Shown here: positions 15,083-21,752 of the stretch, piece by piece
Position numbering within the stretch: position 1 is the stretch's first letter
Layout of the letters: each line of letters begins with the position of its first letter
From: Haematobacter missouriensis
Lineage (GTDB): Bacteria > Pseudomonadota > Alphaproteobacteria > Rhodobacterales > Rhodobacteraceae
Assembly: GCF_000740775.1 (NCBI RefSeq)
Contig: NZ_JFGS01000017.1
Coordinates: 1 to 64,000 of the forward strand
Length of the DNA stretch: 64,000 bases
Direction: 5' to 3'
The notes under the pieces: model-generated
The model's database searches: none
The model's input: the letters and a program-made list of their open reading frames with translations, nothing else
Told to the model about the DNA's origin: nothing
Position numbers and translations under genes: made by a program

Positions 15083-15288
15083 TACTCGCCCTCCTTGCGA
15101 TCCGGCAGGCTATTGCCCCGCGCCTTGATCCGCACACTGATGACGGTGTGCATGGCAATCTCGATGCACTCGTTGCATATGGCTGTGATGCCACGCGGCT
15201 CTGGACCGACGACAATGCACTCTACCTCATGCTGATCTTTGCCGCAGAAGCTACAGAACACAACGTCCCGCTCCTTGATCGTGCCCAT
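15082..15288 (-). CDS. ClpX-type C4 zinc-finger protein
   Basis: A 68-residue protein starting MGTIKERDVVFCSFCGKDQ. The pattern CSFCGKDQHEVECIVVGP ... ICNECIEIA matches the C-x2-C ... C-x2-C zinc finger at the N-terminus of ClpX, a small dimeric zinc-binding domain that recognises adaptors and substrates. Here it stands alone without an AAA+ domain. GGAGGG lies upstream; an alternative ATG at 15291 adds one residue. A free ClpX-type finger could bind protease adaptors or nucleic acid; this is speculative. Confidence 0.75.
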   Translation of the reverse strand: MGTIKERDVVFCSFCGKDQHEVECIVVGPEPRGITAICNECIEIAMHTVISVRIKARGNSLPDRKEGE

Positions 15289-15689
15289 CATGCGCCCTCC
15301 TTGCTGTGCTGAGGGTCGGGTACGATCTTGTAATTTGCAGCCCAAGACGACAGCAGGACGACATTGTGCGGCAGGTCCACGCGCTGGAGAATTGCCCAGA
15401 TGTCCGCAGGATTATGGCACCCGACACCACACCCGACTGTCGTTAGAAGGAAAACTTCATGATGCTGCGACGCAGCATATGCGGAAAAGCGCCGAAAGGA
15501 ATCCTCTATTTCTGGGATAGGCAAGGTTTTCATCCGCTCATCATGGATCGGGATAGCGTAGCTGTCTCCCTGCCTCCCCTCCCCCTGTCCGTCCATCGCT
15601 CCATAGTGCCGAAACGCATATAGCGGCGTACCGTAGCCGTGACGTCCGGCGCGGTTGGATCCGAAAACAAAAACCCCCGGGACCATCAT
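15288..15689 (-). CDS. A1S_2505-type macro-domain-like phage protein
   Basis: A 133-residue protein starting MMVPGVFVFGSNRAGRHGYG. The sequence 'FVFGSNRAGRHGYGTPLYA', 'GQGEGRQGDSYAIP', 'TTVGCGVGCHNPADI' and 'DLPHNVVL' matches a family of phage non-structural proteins related to macro domains, which bind ADP-ribose-like ligands. The stop is followed by the ribosome site of the next gene. An AAGG box precedes the start. Biochemical role in phages is not established. Confidence 0.75.
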   Translation of the reverse strand: MMVPGVFVFGSNRAGRHGYGTPLYAFRHYGAMDGQGEGRQGDSYAIPIHDERMKTLPIPEIEDSFRRFSAYAASQHHEVFLLTTVGCGVGCHNPADIWAILQRVDLPHNVVLLSSWAANYKIVPDPQHSKEGA

Positions 15690-15898
15690 TCTCCCCCCTT
15701 GCTGTGCTGAGATGGGATCCACCGAATAAAGTCGGCCAGATTTCCGATGAGGTCCCGGACTTCCTCATCGCATGTGTTCGCGGCGAATTCCGCTGTCATT
15801 GCCGCCAGCTCCCGCATCCGCTCCGCGCCTTCCTGCCGGGCCTGCGCCAAGCGGCGGTCAAGCATGGCGTTTCCTATCGTGATCATGTCGTCGGTCAT
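15686..15898 (-). CDS. Hypothetical protein (MTDDMIT family)
   Basis: A 70-residue helical protein starting MTDDMITIGNAMLDRRLAQA. Its ATG overlaps the stop of the adjacent adenine methylase gene. A second, 22-residue copy of its start (MTDDMITMGNAKLERRLA) lies on the other side of the methylase gene, suggesting a local duplication. The C-terminus (QHSKGGE) resembles that of the next gene (QHSKEGA), another sign of local duplication. Function unknown. Confidence 0.65.
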   Translation of the reverse strand: MTDDMITIGNAMLDRRLAQARQEGAERMRELAAMTAEFAANTCDEEVRDLIGNLADFIRWIPSQHSKGGE

Positions 15899-16599
15899 GC
15901 TACTTTCCTCCAAACTGCCTCGCGAGAGACAGCTCCGCTGGGACGCCCACGACTTGTGACAACTTCGTATAATGGGGAAAACGGAAGCCAATCAGCGCCG
16001 ACATTTTCGCAAACATCAACCTCTCCGGGAAGATTACGGCACCACTCCGCCAATGCCGCATAATCCAAATCCGAGCACGGGTATTTAGACCCTGCCGAGT
16101 TATTATATGGAGGGTCAATGTGCCAATGCGCTGGCTCTACATCTATTTCCCACCACGGCTTTTTCTCGATACTCCACCGATCCAAAATGGGCTTCTGCCG
16201 AATAATTCTTCTTTTCACGCTAGCCCCCCAAACCCTGCAATCCTCAGCATTTCTATATTGGAAATACCACGGCGATAGTTTTTTAGACGCCTCCACACGA
16301 CCCTTTGAGACCCAGAATCGGACAAGAAGCTGAGGTCCCCGAGAAAGAGACATGACTTCAGAAAAACCCTCGAAAGAGTCCGGGATTTTAGTTAAGTCAT
16401 CAGCCGAGCAACCGATAAGCCAAGACCACAGATCGTAAATATCCTGTGAAACGTCATAAAGCCGTACATTGCGGCAGGCCCACCTTGTTGAATATCCGGC
16501 AGACCCTGCGAATGGTTCGATTACAAGATCATGCCGGGGAGCGCCGTAGTGACGACTGCCCGTCCATTTTGATCCGTAGTAGCTGAAAAAAGGACGCAT
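15895..16599 (-). CDS. DNA adenine methylase, D12 class
   Basis: A 234-residue N6-adenine methyltransferase of the D12 (Dam-like) class. It starts MRPFFSYYGSKWTG (motif X), then 'VIEPFAGSAGYS' (motif I, AdoMet binding) and 'HWHIDPPYNNSAG' (motif IV DPPY, catalytic). Start at 16599 has GGAGG seven bases upstream. It lacks a nuclease partner, so it is an orphan methylase that may protect phage DNA from restriction or mark regulatory sites. Local GC seems lower than in its neighbours, with several A/T-rich codons. Confidence 0.9.
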   Translation of the reverse strand: MRPFFSYYGSKWTGSRHYGAPRHDLVIEPFAGSAGYSTRWACRNVRLYDVSQDIYDLWSWLIGCSADDLTKIPDSFEGFSEVMSLSRGPQLLVRFWVSKGRVEASKKLSPWYFQYRNAEDCRVWGASVKRRIIRQKPILDRWSIEKKPWWEIDVEPAHWHIDPPYNNSAGSKYPCSDLDYAALAEWCRNLPGEVDVCENVGADWLPFSPLYEVVTSRGRPSGAVSREAVWRKVA

Positions 16600-16627
16600 A
16601 GCGCGCCTCCTATCGCAGTCATTTCTC

Positions 16628-16696
16628 TCACTTAGCTCCCGCCGCCAAGCGGCGCTCAAGCTTCGCGTTCCCCATCGTGATCATGTCGTCGGTCAT
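16628..16696 (-). CDS. 22-residue truncated copy of the MTDDMIT gene
   Basis: A very short frame, MTDDMITMGNAKLERRLAAG plus two residues, almost identical at its start to the gene at 15686-15898. It begins by overlapping the end of the HTH gene (16693) and stops 29 bases before the methylase start. It is probably a remnant of a duplication or insertion that brought in the methylase, or a leader peptide; its expression is uncertain. Confidence 0.4.
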   Translation of the reverse strand: MTDDMITMGNAKLERRLAAGAK

Positions 16697-17163
16697 TCTG
16701 CGGGCTCCGTCATGCTCGATCGGGTGGAAGCGCGGATGGCGGAGATGTGCCTGTAAATGTTGCTATCAGACATTCCGAGGCGCGCGGATATGTCCTTTCC
16801 ATTCATCCCTTCCGCGAGAAGGTCAGCCACCCGTTTTCGGGTTTGGAGGCGCTGAATATCCCTTTTCGTCAAGCCTTTCTCCTTTGGCCGCCGATGGTCT
16901 TTAACCTGCGTCGGGATACGTGGCGCCGCTGGTAGGTTCGCAATGATCCGGTCAAGCGCTGCCTTGAGCCGCGTCGGCTCTACCCCGGCGGCGTAGCAGC
17001 AAGTCTCAAAATCAGAGGAGCGAGCCCAGCGGATCGCCAGTGAGCGATAATGATCTGACTGGTTTGCGTAATCGCGATCTCGGCTGGTGCCCTGGATGTC
17101 ATGCACGGCCTGGAGCACGACGCTGGCCCACATTGACCGCTCTCTGTTTGGGGAGTGGTTCAT
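16693..17163 (-). CDS. HTH-domain phage protein
   Basis: A 156-residue protein starting MNHSPNRERSMWASVVLQAV. The C-terminal third carries a clear LuxR/sigma-like helix-turn-helix: 'VADLLAEGMNGKDISARLGMSDSNIYRHISAIR'. The N-terminal part (SLAIRWARSSDFETCCYAAGVEP) is typical of small proteins in phage replication regions. Overlaps the upstream gene by ATGA. Possibly a DNA-binding regulator; target unknown. Confidence 0.7.
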   Translation of the reverse strand: MNHSPNRERSMWASVVLQAVHDIQGTSRDRDYANQSDHYRSLAIRWARSSDFETCCYAAGVEPTRLKAALDRIIANLPAAPRIPTQVKDHRRPKEKGLTKRDIQRLQTRKRVADLLAEGMNGKDISARLGMSDSNIYRHISAIRASTRSSMTEPAE

Positions 17164-17789
17164 GCTGCGTCCCAATCCCCATAGCCTTCTGGAACCGGCG
17201 TGGATTTGTCGGGGCCTTTAGTGTCGCGGCGAGAACGTTCGCGGTCCCGAAAGCTTTGCCGGGCCTCCTCGTGGCGTTGGATTTGCTCCCGCTCCCACTC
17301 AACGGCTTTTTCATGACCGTAGGCATCGCGGCGAGCCATGAACGCGCCCTTGCGGTAGCGGCGCATGGTCTCCGCATCGACGTGGCCGCCAGCGATCAGA
17401 TCGCAGGCATTCGAGTCATAGAGGTAGCTTTCGCCGACTGCCTCTCCCGCCGCCATGCGCCGTCCGATGATAGCCAGAGACGCCGTGTCCCGCTGCGGCG
17501 TCAGGTCGCGCGGCCGCGGGGATTCCTTGCGGATGTTGGAGCACACTGCCCCCATCTCGCCAACCGTCGGCCACGCCCGCGTTTTCATCTGGAAGTCGAG
17601 CTGGTCGAACACGGCACGGCAGAACGGCTGATAATCGACCTGAGGGGCGAACTTGAGGAGAGCGCGAAGAAGCGCCTCAACCTCCTTCTGCGCCGCGTTG
17701 GCCTTGTCCCGCAGATGGATCGGCGCGGTGTACCTGTCGAGCCATTCGCCGAGAAGAGTCGCGATTTCCGACTGGCGATAATTCATCAT
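17160..17789 (-). CDS. Hypothetical replication-region protein
   Basis: A 209-residue protein starting MMNYRQSEIATLLGEWLDRY, directly downstream of the DUF1376 gene with a four-base overlap. It is mostly helical, with 'WPTVGEMGAVCSNIRKES' in the middle and a highly charged C-terminus (RRYRKGAFMARRDAYGHEKAVEWER). The position after a DUF1376 protein resembles replication initiator/loader pairs in other phages, but no motif such as Walker A is present, so it is not a helicase or DnaC-type ATPase. Confidence 0.65.
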   Translation of the reverse strand: MMNYRQSEIATLLGEWLDRYTAPIHLRDKANAAQKEVEALLRALLKFAPQVDYQPFCRAVFDQLDFQMKTRAWPTVGEMGAVCSNIRKESPRPRDLTPQRDTASLAIIGRRMAAGEAVGESYLYDSNACDLIAGGHVDAETMRRYRKGAFMARRDAYGHEKAVEWEREQIQRHEEARQSFRDRERSRRDTKGPDKSTPVPEGYGDWDAA

Positions 17790-18472
17790 TGGACCTGATA
17801 TTTTGAGAGGTCATACAGTCGGGCGGGCGGTTCCTTCGGCCTTAGTCTGGCCGTGATCCAAGGGATGGGATCGACAGCCCCGGCTTTTCCGAAGTCCAAG
17901 ATGGCTGAGAGGATTTCGGCGTCGGGATGCTGGTCCTTCCGCCACTTTCCGATGACCGTCCGCGCCTGCTTGCTCGGGATGCCATAGGCGGTGAGCACAT
18001 CCACCCCGGCATCCCAAAGGGCCTTGGCAGGATCGGCGAAGCCAGAAGCTTTAGCTTCTGAATTACTTATATCTGGTTCTGACTTCTGACTATGCTGTGG
18101 CAAATCGGTAGCGTTTGCCACAGCCCCATCTTTATCTTTCAATGCCTTAGCACGTCCGCCAGCCGCACCAGATGCGCTCCGTTTCTCGGATATCGAAGTC
18201 GCTTTTTGGTGCTCCCGATCTAGCCTGCTGTTGCGGATGCAGTCACCATCGACGTAGAAAAAATGCTGAATTTCGACCCAGACCATGTGCCAGCGGCGGG
18301 CGGAAACCCGGGCGATCCGAGCCAGCTTGGAATGGTCATTTGGAAGCTTTGCGTCGTGCCGCCACATCGTCATCAGCAAGAGCAGGTATGCCCCGTGCTG
18401 CTCTGTCGTGAGGTCCAGCGTGTCGGCCAGATAGTCGCCAACATAGAGCTGCATAAAGGGGTTCTGGCTCAT
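17786..18472 (-). CDS. DUF1376 (YdaU-like) protein, probable replication protein
   Basis: A 228-residue protein with an N-terminal DUF1376 domain: 'FMQLYVGDYLADTLDLTTEQHGAYLLLLMTMW' is diagnostic. This winged-helix-type domain is found in phage replication proteins. The C-terminal half has a Lys/Ala linker and 'KALWDAGVDVLTAYGIPSKQARTVIGKWRKDQ', a helical domain common in proteins of this kind. Likely takes part in starting phage DNA replication. Overlaps the RusA gene by four bases. Confidence 0.85.
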   Translation of the reverse strand: MSQNPFMQLYVGDYLADTLDLTTEQHGAYLLLLMTMWRHDAKLPNDHSKLARIARVSARRWHMVWVEIQHFFYVDGDCIRNSRLDREHQKATSISEKRSASGAAGGRAKALKDKDGAVANATDLPQHSQKSEPDISNSEAKASGFADPAKALWDAGVDVLTAYGIPSKQARTVIGKWRKDQHPDAEILSAILDFGKAGAVDPIPWITARLRPKEPPARLYDLSKYQVQ

Positions 18473-18891
18473 TGCATTATCCTCTCGACCGTGACGCGCG
18501 TTTCAGCGCGCTCGCCCCAGCGCTTCATGACGCGGCTGTCCGAGACCTGAGCGTCATCAGACCAAGCGATCCGGTTCAGGCCGTCCTTGATGGCTTTAAG
18601 CAGGTTGTCGCCGTCAGGCTTCTGCGTGTGGGGCTGGCCCATCGCCTCGGCGCGTCGCTTCTTCGACCAGCTGGGCGCGGGGCAGAACACGGCTTCGACG
18701 GTGACGCTCACAGGCCCATCCAGTGGGGCTGAGAACAGGCCAGCGGCGATGCTGCCTACCGTGCCCTCGAATTTCTCGTTGGCGGGGGCGTTGAAGGTGA
18801 TGGCGCGGCCAAGGCGCTTGTTGAAGCCCGACCTCGCCCGCTGCTTGGCGAACGGCGCGCCGGGAATGATAAAGGTGACGCGCCGATCCAT
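18469..18891 (-). CDS. rusA: RusA-type Holliday junction resolvase
   Basis: A 140-residue protein of the RusA family (MDRRVTFIIPGAPFAKQRAR). The family core is visible: 'PGAPFAKQRARSG', a basic 'PAPSWSKKRRAEA', and the catalytic acidic cluster 'HTQKPDGDNLLKAIKDGLNRIAWSDDAQV' with its D-x-DNL-x-K and DDAQV signatures. It cuts four-way junctions during phage recombination and DNA processing before packaging. It sits in the early-left operon just upstream of the DUF1376 gene. Confidence 0.93.
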   Translation of the reverse strand: MDRRVTFIIPGAPFAKQRARSGFNKRLGRAITFNAPANEKFEGTVGSIAAGLFSAPLDGPVSVTVEAVFCPAPSWSKKRRAEAMGQPHTQKPDGDNLLKAIKDGLNRIAWSDDAQVSDSRVMKRWGERAETRVTVERIMQ

Positions 18892-18893
18892 GA

Positions 18894-19148
18894 TCAGCGC
18901 ATCCCGAGCGCGGTCTTGTAGACCTCAAGGATTGCTTCTTCCTCGGCCAGATCGTCCCTGTCGCGCTTGCGCATGGCGATGATCTTGCGGATGACGCGGG
19001 GGTCGTAACCGCGCCCCTTCGCCTCGGCCATCACCTCTTTTTGCTGTTCGGAGATGTCGTTCCGCTCGGCTTCCAGCTGCTCGTAGCGTTCGATGAACTG
19101 GCGGAGTTCTTCGGCTGTGACGTTGTAGGCTTCGTAGGTGGTGGTCAT
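18894..19148 (-). CDS. GapR-like DUF2312 DNA-binding protein
   Basis: An 84-residue protein starting MTTTYEAYNVTAEELRQFIE. It shows the DUF2312/GapR pattern: 'LRQFIERYEQLEAERNDISEQQKEVMAEAKGRGYDPRVIRKI', then a second helix of 'RKRDRDDLAEEEAIL'. In Caulobacter, GapR is a nucleoid-associated protein that clamps overtwisted DNA ahead of replication and transcription. A phage copy may support replication or manage host chromosome topology. The start at 19148 was chosen because the longer frame upstream is not family-like. Confidence 0.85.
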   Translation of the reverse strand: MTTTYEAYNVTAEELRQFIERYEQLEAERNDISEQQKEVMAEAKGRGYDPRVIRKIIAMRKRDRDDLAEEEAILEVYKTALGMR

Positions 19149-19158
19149 TGTAATCTCC

Positions 19159-19332
19159 TCACTCCTCTGAGCGCCATGCGAAGGTTTGCGATATCTCGGG
19201 AAAGAGCCCATCCCGCACCGGAACGAGGCCGGGCAGAAGTTTTCGGTATGTCGCCGCCGTGATCGAATTGCCGTCGATGAACGAGTACCGGATGCGACCT
19301 GCGGGCTTCGTCGGGTCGGGATGCGTGACCAT
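19159..19332 (-). CDS. Small hypothetical protein
   Basis: A 57-residue protein starting MVTHPDPTKPAGRIRYSFID, ending ten bases before the GapR-like gene. No family recognised; spacing and codon use fit a real operon member. Confidence 0.5.
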   Translation of the reverse strand: MVTHPDPTKPAGRIRYSFIDGNSITAATYRKLLPGLVPVRDGLFPEISQTFAWRSEE

Positions 19333-19358
19333 GAGTCGGTCACCGCCCCCGCAGCGCC

Positions 19359-19556
19359 TCAACGGCGAGGGCGTACTTGACGGGCATTTCTGCCTCCGTT
19401 GGTTGGGTTGCTGAGGTCGATCTTCAGATCGCGGGCGCGTCTGTAGACTTCGGGGAGCACGGCTTTCACGACGTCATCGTGCTCGATGGGGCGCACGACA
19501 TCCCACCAGACCCGCAGATCGTCTTCCGTCCATGTGCTGATCGAGGAAGCGCTCAT
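19359..19556 (-). CDS. Small hypothetical protein
   Basis: A 65-residue protein starting MSASSISTWTEDDLRVWWDV with a Trp-rich acidic start and a helical middle (VLPEVYRRARDLKID). Its ATG overlaps the stop of the methyltransferase gene. No family recognised. Confidence 0.55.
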   Translation of the reverse strand: MSASSISTWTEDDLRVWWDVVRPIEHDDVVKAVLPEVYRRARDLKIDLSNPTNGGRNARQVRPRR

Positions 19557-20095
19557 GGGTCTTGCCTTCCGAAGAACAGGGCAGGCCCTTCGCCTTCGGC
19601 GTCGAAAAGGTGCCACGCGCAGTTATCCTTTCCGGTCATCTTCGAGTCTGGGATCCACTTGACTCGCCCTACCGACACGACCTTGCGGAGAAGCCGCATG
19701 AAAGGAGCCGACTGGCGGGTGTGGATCCAGTCTGCGTCGAACAGGAGCCACGTCGGTCGCTGCGCGGCAAAATGCTGGATCATGGGATGCAGCACGTCGC
19801 GCGCCCACGGCGGGTTTGTGATGATGTAGTCGCCTTGAATTCCGCCGCGCCATGGCGACATGCGCATGTCGAATGCGTCGAATTGCTGCACATCTTCAGA
19901 TTGCGGATGAGTGTCGAAAGCCCAAATGCAGGGGTGTCGGGCATCTCTCAGATGGCGCACCAGATCGCCAGCACCGGCGCATGGCTCGATGAATGATGCT
20001 CCCGGTTCGAGATGCGGGAGCAGCGGGAGAACCGCCTCGCGCGGCGACGGGTAGAAATCCCGGTCCCTGCGCGTGAAGTTGCTACGCTTGCCCAT
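19553..20095 (-). CDS. Phage DNA methyltransferase (NPPW type)
   Basis: A 180-residue methyltransferase starting MGKRSNFTRRDRDFYPSPRE. It has the AdoMet-binding motif I 'FIEPCAGAGDLVRHL', an acidic motif II region, and catalytic motif IV 'ITNPPWARDVL' typical of N6-adenine or N4-cytosine amino methyltransferases. 'RDFYPSPREAVLPLLPHL' is characteristic of small phage methylases of this kind. It is the second orphan DNA methylase of the prophage. Start at 20095 chosen because the family sequence begins there; the gene overlaps the start of the GcrA-like HTH gene's 3' end. Confidence 0.85.
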   Translation of the reverse strand: MGKRSNFTRRDRDFYPSPREAVLPLLPHLEPGASFIEPCAGAGDLVRHLRDARHPCIWAFDTHPQSEDVQQFDAFDMRMSPWRGGIQGDYIITNPPWARDVLHPMIQHFAAQRPTWLLFDADWIHTRQSAPFMRLLRKVVSVGRVKWIPDSKMTGKDNCAWHLFDAEGEGPALFFGRQDP

Positions 20096-20264
20096 TGGTC
20101 GCCTCCGACGCGGCATATTCCTCGTCCAAGCGGCGGAGCTTGCCTCGCACGGACCCTCTGGTCCTCCCGAGGGCACGGCCTATCGCAGCGAGAGAAACCC
20201 CCTCATCGCGAAAACGCAGAGCCATGAGGATTTCATGGTCATACCAGTCGCGGGCGCGGTTCAT
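20082..20264 (-). CDS. Small GcrA-like HTH protein
   Basis: A 60-residue protein, essentially a single HTH: 'DWYDHEILMALRFRDEGVSLAAIGRALGRTRGSVRGKLRRL'. This aligns well with the N-terminal DNA-binding domain of the chromosomal GcrA in the same window (46015): both have W-x-D/E near the start, G-x-S-x-x-x-I-x-x-x-LG, TR-x-x-V-x-GK and RL. Host GcrA is a sigma70 cofactor that binds methylated GANTC promoters. The phage protein lacks the C-terminal sigma-interaction domain, so it could compete at GcrA sites or act as an unrelated regulator. Confidence 0.7.
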   Translation of the reverse strand: MNRARDWYDHEILMALRFRDEGVSLAAIGRALGRTRGSVRGKLRRLDEEYAASEATNGQA

Positions 20265-20455
20265 TCCGAGGACTCCCCGGAAGTTTCCGGAAGTTTCCGG
20301 GGAGATTTTCCTGATCGGAGAGCGGCGGCATTAGACCACCCCTCCCCCACACTCACGAGCCATTCCCCGAAGGTTGCGACGCAATCGCCGACCCAAGCAA
20401 GGCGCTGGCCAAGATACATTTCTGCTACGTGAAAACGTGACAGGCGGTCGCTCAT
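20261..20455 (-). CDS. Small hypothetical protein
   Basis: A 64-residue protein starting MSDRLSRFHVAEMYLGQRLA. The 3' end encodes a repeat-rich tail (SGKSPRKLPETSGESSE) because the DNA there contains tandem GGAAGTTTCC palindromes. It is coupled to the following HTH gene by an ATGA overlap. No family recognised. Confidence 0.5.
   Translation of the reverse strand: MSDRLSRFHVAEMYLGQRLAWVGDCVATFGEWLVSVGEGWSNAAALRSGKSPRKLPETSGESSE
20277..20300. repeat. Two overlapping CCGGAAGTTTCCGG palindromes
   Basis: CCGGAAGTTTCCGG occurs at 20277-20290 and again at 20287-20300, sharing the central CCGG, flanked by CTCC and GGAG so the whole forms a longer inverted repeat. A related GGGGAAGTTTCCCC is at 20711-20724. 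They overlap gene ends and ribosome sites in the early-left operon. They may bind a protein or form an RNA hairpin. Confidence 0.5.
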
Positions 20456-20459
20456 GGCG

Positions 20460-20738
20460 TCACCTTCCAGAGAGATAGGAACCAAGGTCGGGAATGTTGC
20501 TGTACGCGTAGTCGACGAACGCCCCCGAAGCGCCGTGCGAACCGGTTATCCAACCCTCTGCGGTGTCCGGGTCGCAGCCGAAGAATCCAGCAACTTCCAC
20601 CGGGTCGTCTCCGAAGTAAGTCCTGATGAAATGTGTCCATCGCTCCGGGAATGTCGCCCGGTGCTCACGTTTGGCCCGACGGGCAATGCGCTTTTCTTCG
20701 AATTTATTGAGGGGAAGTTTCCCCGAAGACTTCAGCAT
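20460..20738 (-). CDS. Hypothetical phage protein
   Basis: A 92-residue protein starting MLKSSGKLPLNKFEEKRIAR. The middle has 'FGDDPVEVAGFFGCDPDTAEGWITGSHGASGAFVDYAY', resembling an HTH-like region of phage early proteins in which 'TAEGWITG' would be the recognition helix region. A GGAG box is about nine bases upstream. A DNA-binding role is possible but not established. Confidence 0.6.
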   Translation of the reverse strand: MLKSSGKLPLNKFEEKRIARRAKREHRATFPERWTHFIRTYFGDDPVEVAGFFGCDPDTAEGWITGSHGASGAFVDYAYSNIPDLGSYLSGR

Positions 20739-20809
20739 TTGGGAGGCTCCATGGTTGCTCTGTGGTGAGTGACCAAGTGAGGAGTGCTGGGCGGCGGGAT
20801 GATTGCGAG

Positions 20810-21019
20810 TCATTCCGCCGCCTCTTTTTGGGAGGGGGGTCCGTCATCATCCATGTAGCCAATCAGACGCCGGGCAATATCCAGTGTGCAGTCTCCTCCG
20901 GCCTTCAGTCTCCGGTAGAGGCGACTGTTACCGACTGCCCGGCTAGTGACGGTCGCCGGGGCCACACCGTTGTTGGCGGCGAACTGCTCAATTTGGAAAA
21001 TGAGATCATCTCGGGTCAT
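20810..21019 (-). CDS. Cro-like HTH regulator, first gene of leftward operon
   Basis: A 69-residue protein starting MTRDDLIFQIEQFAANNGVA. It has a compact HTH, 'VAPATVTSRAVGNSRLYRRLKAGGDCTLDIARRLIGYM', similar to small phage regulators. It is the first gene read leftward from the switch region and divergent from the repressor-like gene at 21106, with two operator palindromes between them. This position suggests a Cro-type function or co-repressor. Confidence 0.75.
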   Translation of the reverse strand: MTRDDLIFQIEQFAANNGVAPATVTSRAVGNSRLYRRLKAGGDCTLDIARRLIGYMDDDGPPSQKEAAE

Positions 21020-21023
21020 AGCT

Positions 21024-21055
21024 ACTATAAGGGACTTTTGTCCCCCATTTGTCAA
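21024..21055 (-). promoter_or_regulatory. Candidate leftward early promoter
   Basis: Minus strand TTGACA (21055-21050) lies between two operator palindromes, and TATAGT (21029-21024) follows after a long 20-base spacer. The -10 box is only four bases from the start codon of the Cro-like gene, so the transcript could be leaderless. The spacer is longer than ideal, so the exact promoter is uncertain. Binding at 21031-21044 would block it. Confidence 0.4.
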
Positions 21056-21069
21056 GGGACTTTTGTCGC
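21031..21069. promoter_or_regulatory. Switch-region operators (two GGGACTTTTGTCCC-type sites)
   Basis: GGGACTTTTGTCCC at 21031-21044 is a perfect inverted repeat with GGGAC arms. GGGACTTTTGTCGC at 21056-21069 differs in one base; the centres are 25 bases apart. They lie between the divergent regulators at 21019 and 21106. The same palindrome, with GGGACATTTGTCCC centre, recurs at the early-right promoter near 23800. Together these look like operators of the lysogeny repressor. Confidence 0.75.
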
Positions 21070-21105
21070 CTTTGCTGCAACCGTGACCAGCCATATCAAC
21101 TAGGC

Positions 21106-21462
21106 ATGTCGATCTTGTTTCACCAAGCCCTTCGGGCAGCCCTTGATGTGACCGGGATCTCCCTCCAGCAGATTTGCCAGGAGGCATCTGTGTCGTATGA
21201 GCAGATGAAAAAGGTGATGCAGAGGGCGGCGAAAGGGCAAAGCCCTTCCACCAACGTCGATGATGCTTTGAAAATAGCGAATGCCCTCGGCTTCAGCCTT
21301 GATGAATTTCTTCAGGACGACACCGCACATCTCCGATCTGAAGCCGCCGCTCTGTGGCGCTCAATAGGGCCGGAAGCGAGGGAAGTTCTGCTAGCTGCCG
21401 CGCGAGGTCGATCTTCCGCAGGGGATCGTCCTCCGCCACAATCGCCCTCATCCCCTGTATGA
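21106..21462 (+). CDS. XRE-family repressor-like protein (CI-like)
   Basis: A 118-residue protein with an N-terminal XRE HTH: 'ALDVTGISLQQICQEASVSYEQMKKVMQRAAKG', followed by 'NVDDALKIANALGFSLDEFL', the classical start-of-repressor pattern. The C-terminus is short and Ser/Pro-rich and lacks the S24 peptidase domain, so it would not be cleaved by RecA like lambda CI. It is divergent from the Cro-like gene with operators between, and is the best candidate for the prophage repressor. Confidence 0.8.
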   Translation: MSILFHQALRAALDVTGISLQQICQEASVSYEQMKKVMQRAAKGQSPSTNVDDALKIANALGFSLDEFLQDDTAHLRSEAAALWRSIGPEAREVLLAAARGRSSAGDRPPPQSPSSPV

Positions 21463-21752
21463 ATCGCACAAATTCTTCCTCAGTCACTCGTTAACCCTCC
21501 CTCAGAATCAGCTCTTTCAATGCTCTCGATGAAAGCAGAGGTCGGAGGCTCTGATAAGTTGGCTTTTTAGCCAGCAAGCTATTGATAAGTCACAACTTAC
21601 TTATGCTTTGGTCTGGCCGGAATGGAGGAGGGAATGCAGGGATGAGGCATCGGGCTGGACGAGCAACGCGCGCATACTGGAACGAATTTTAACTACGGGA
21701 GTTACATACTCGCAGTGGACAGTTCGAGATTTTTGCGCTACGGGTTTTACGC
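21463..21752. other. Intergenic region between repressor and toxin-antitoxin genes
   Basis: About 290 bases with no convincing gene. It contains TGGCT-TTTT-AGCCA (21560-21573), TAAGT-N4-ACTTA (21586-21599) and TAACT-N5-AGTTA (21690-21704). The first might be a weak terminator stem after the repressor; the others may be operator-like sites. The A+T-rich stretch is consistent with promoters for the toxin-antitoxin pair. Confidence 0.5.
21690..21704. promoter_or_regulatory. Inverted repeat upstream of toxin-antitoxin operon
   Basis: TAACT-ACGGG-AGTTA, an inverted repeat 49 bases before the toxin start. HigA-type antitoxins usually repress their own operon through such palindromes. Seen directly; function inferred. 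Confidence 0.35.
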
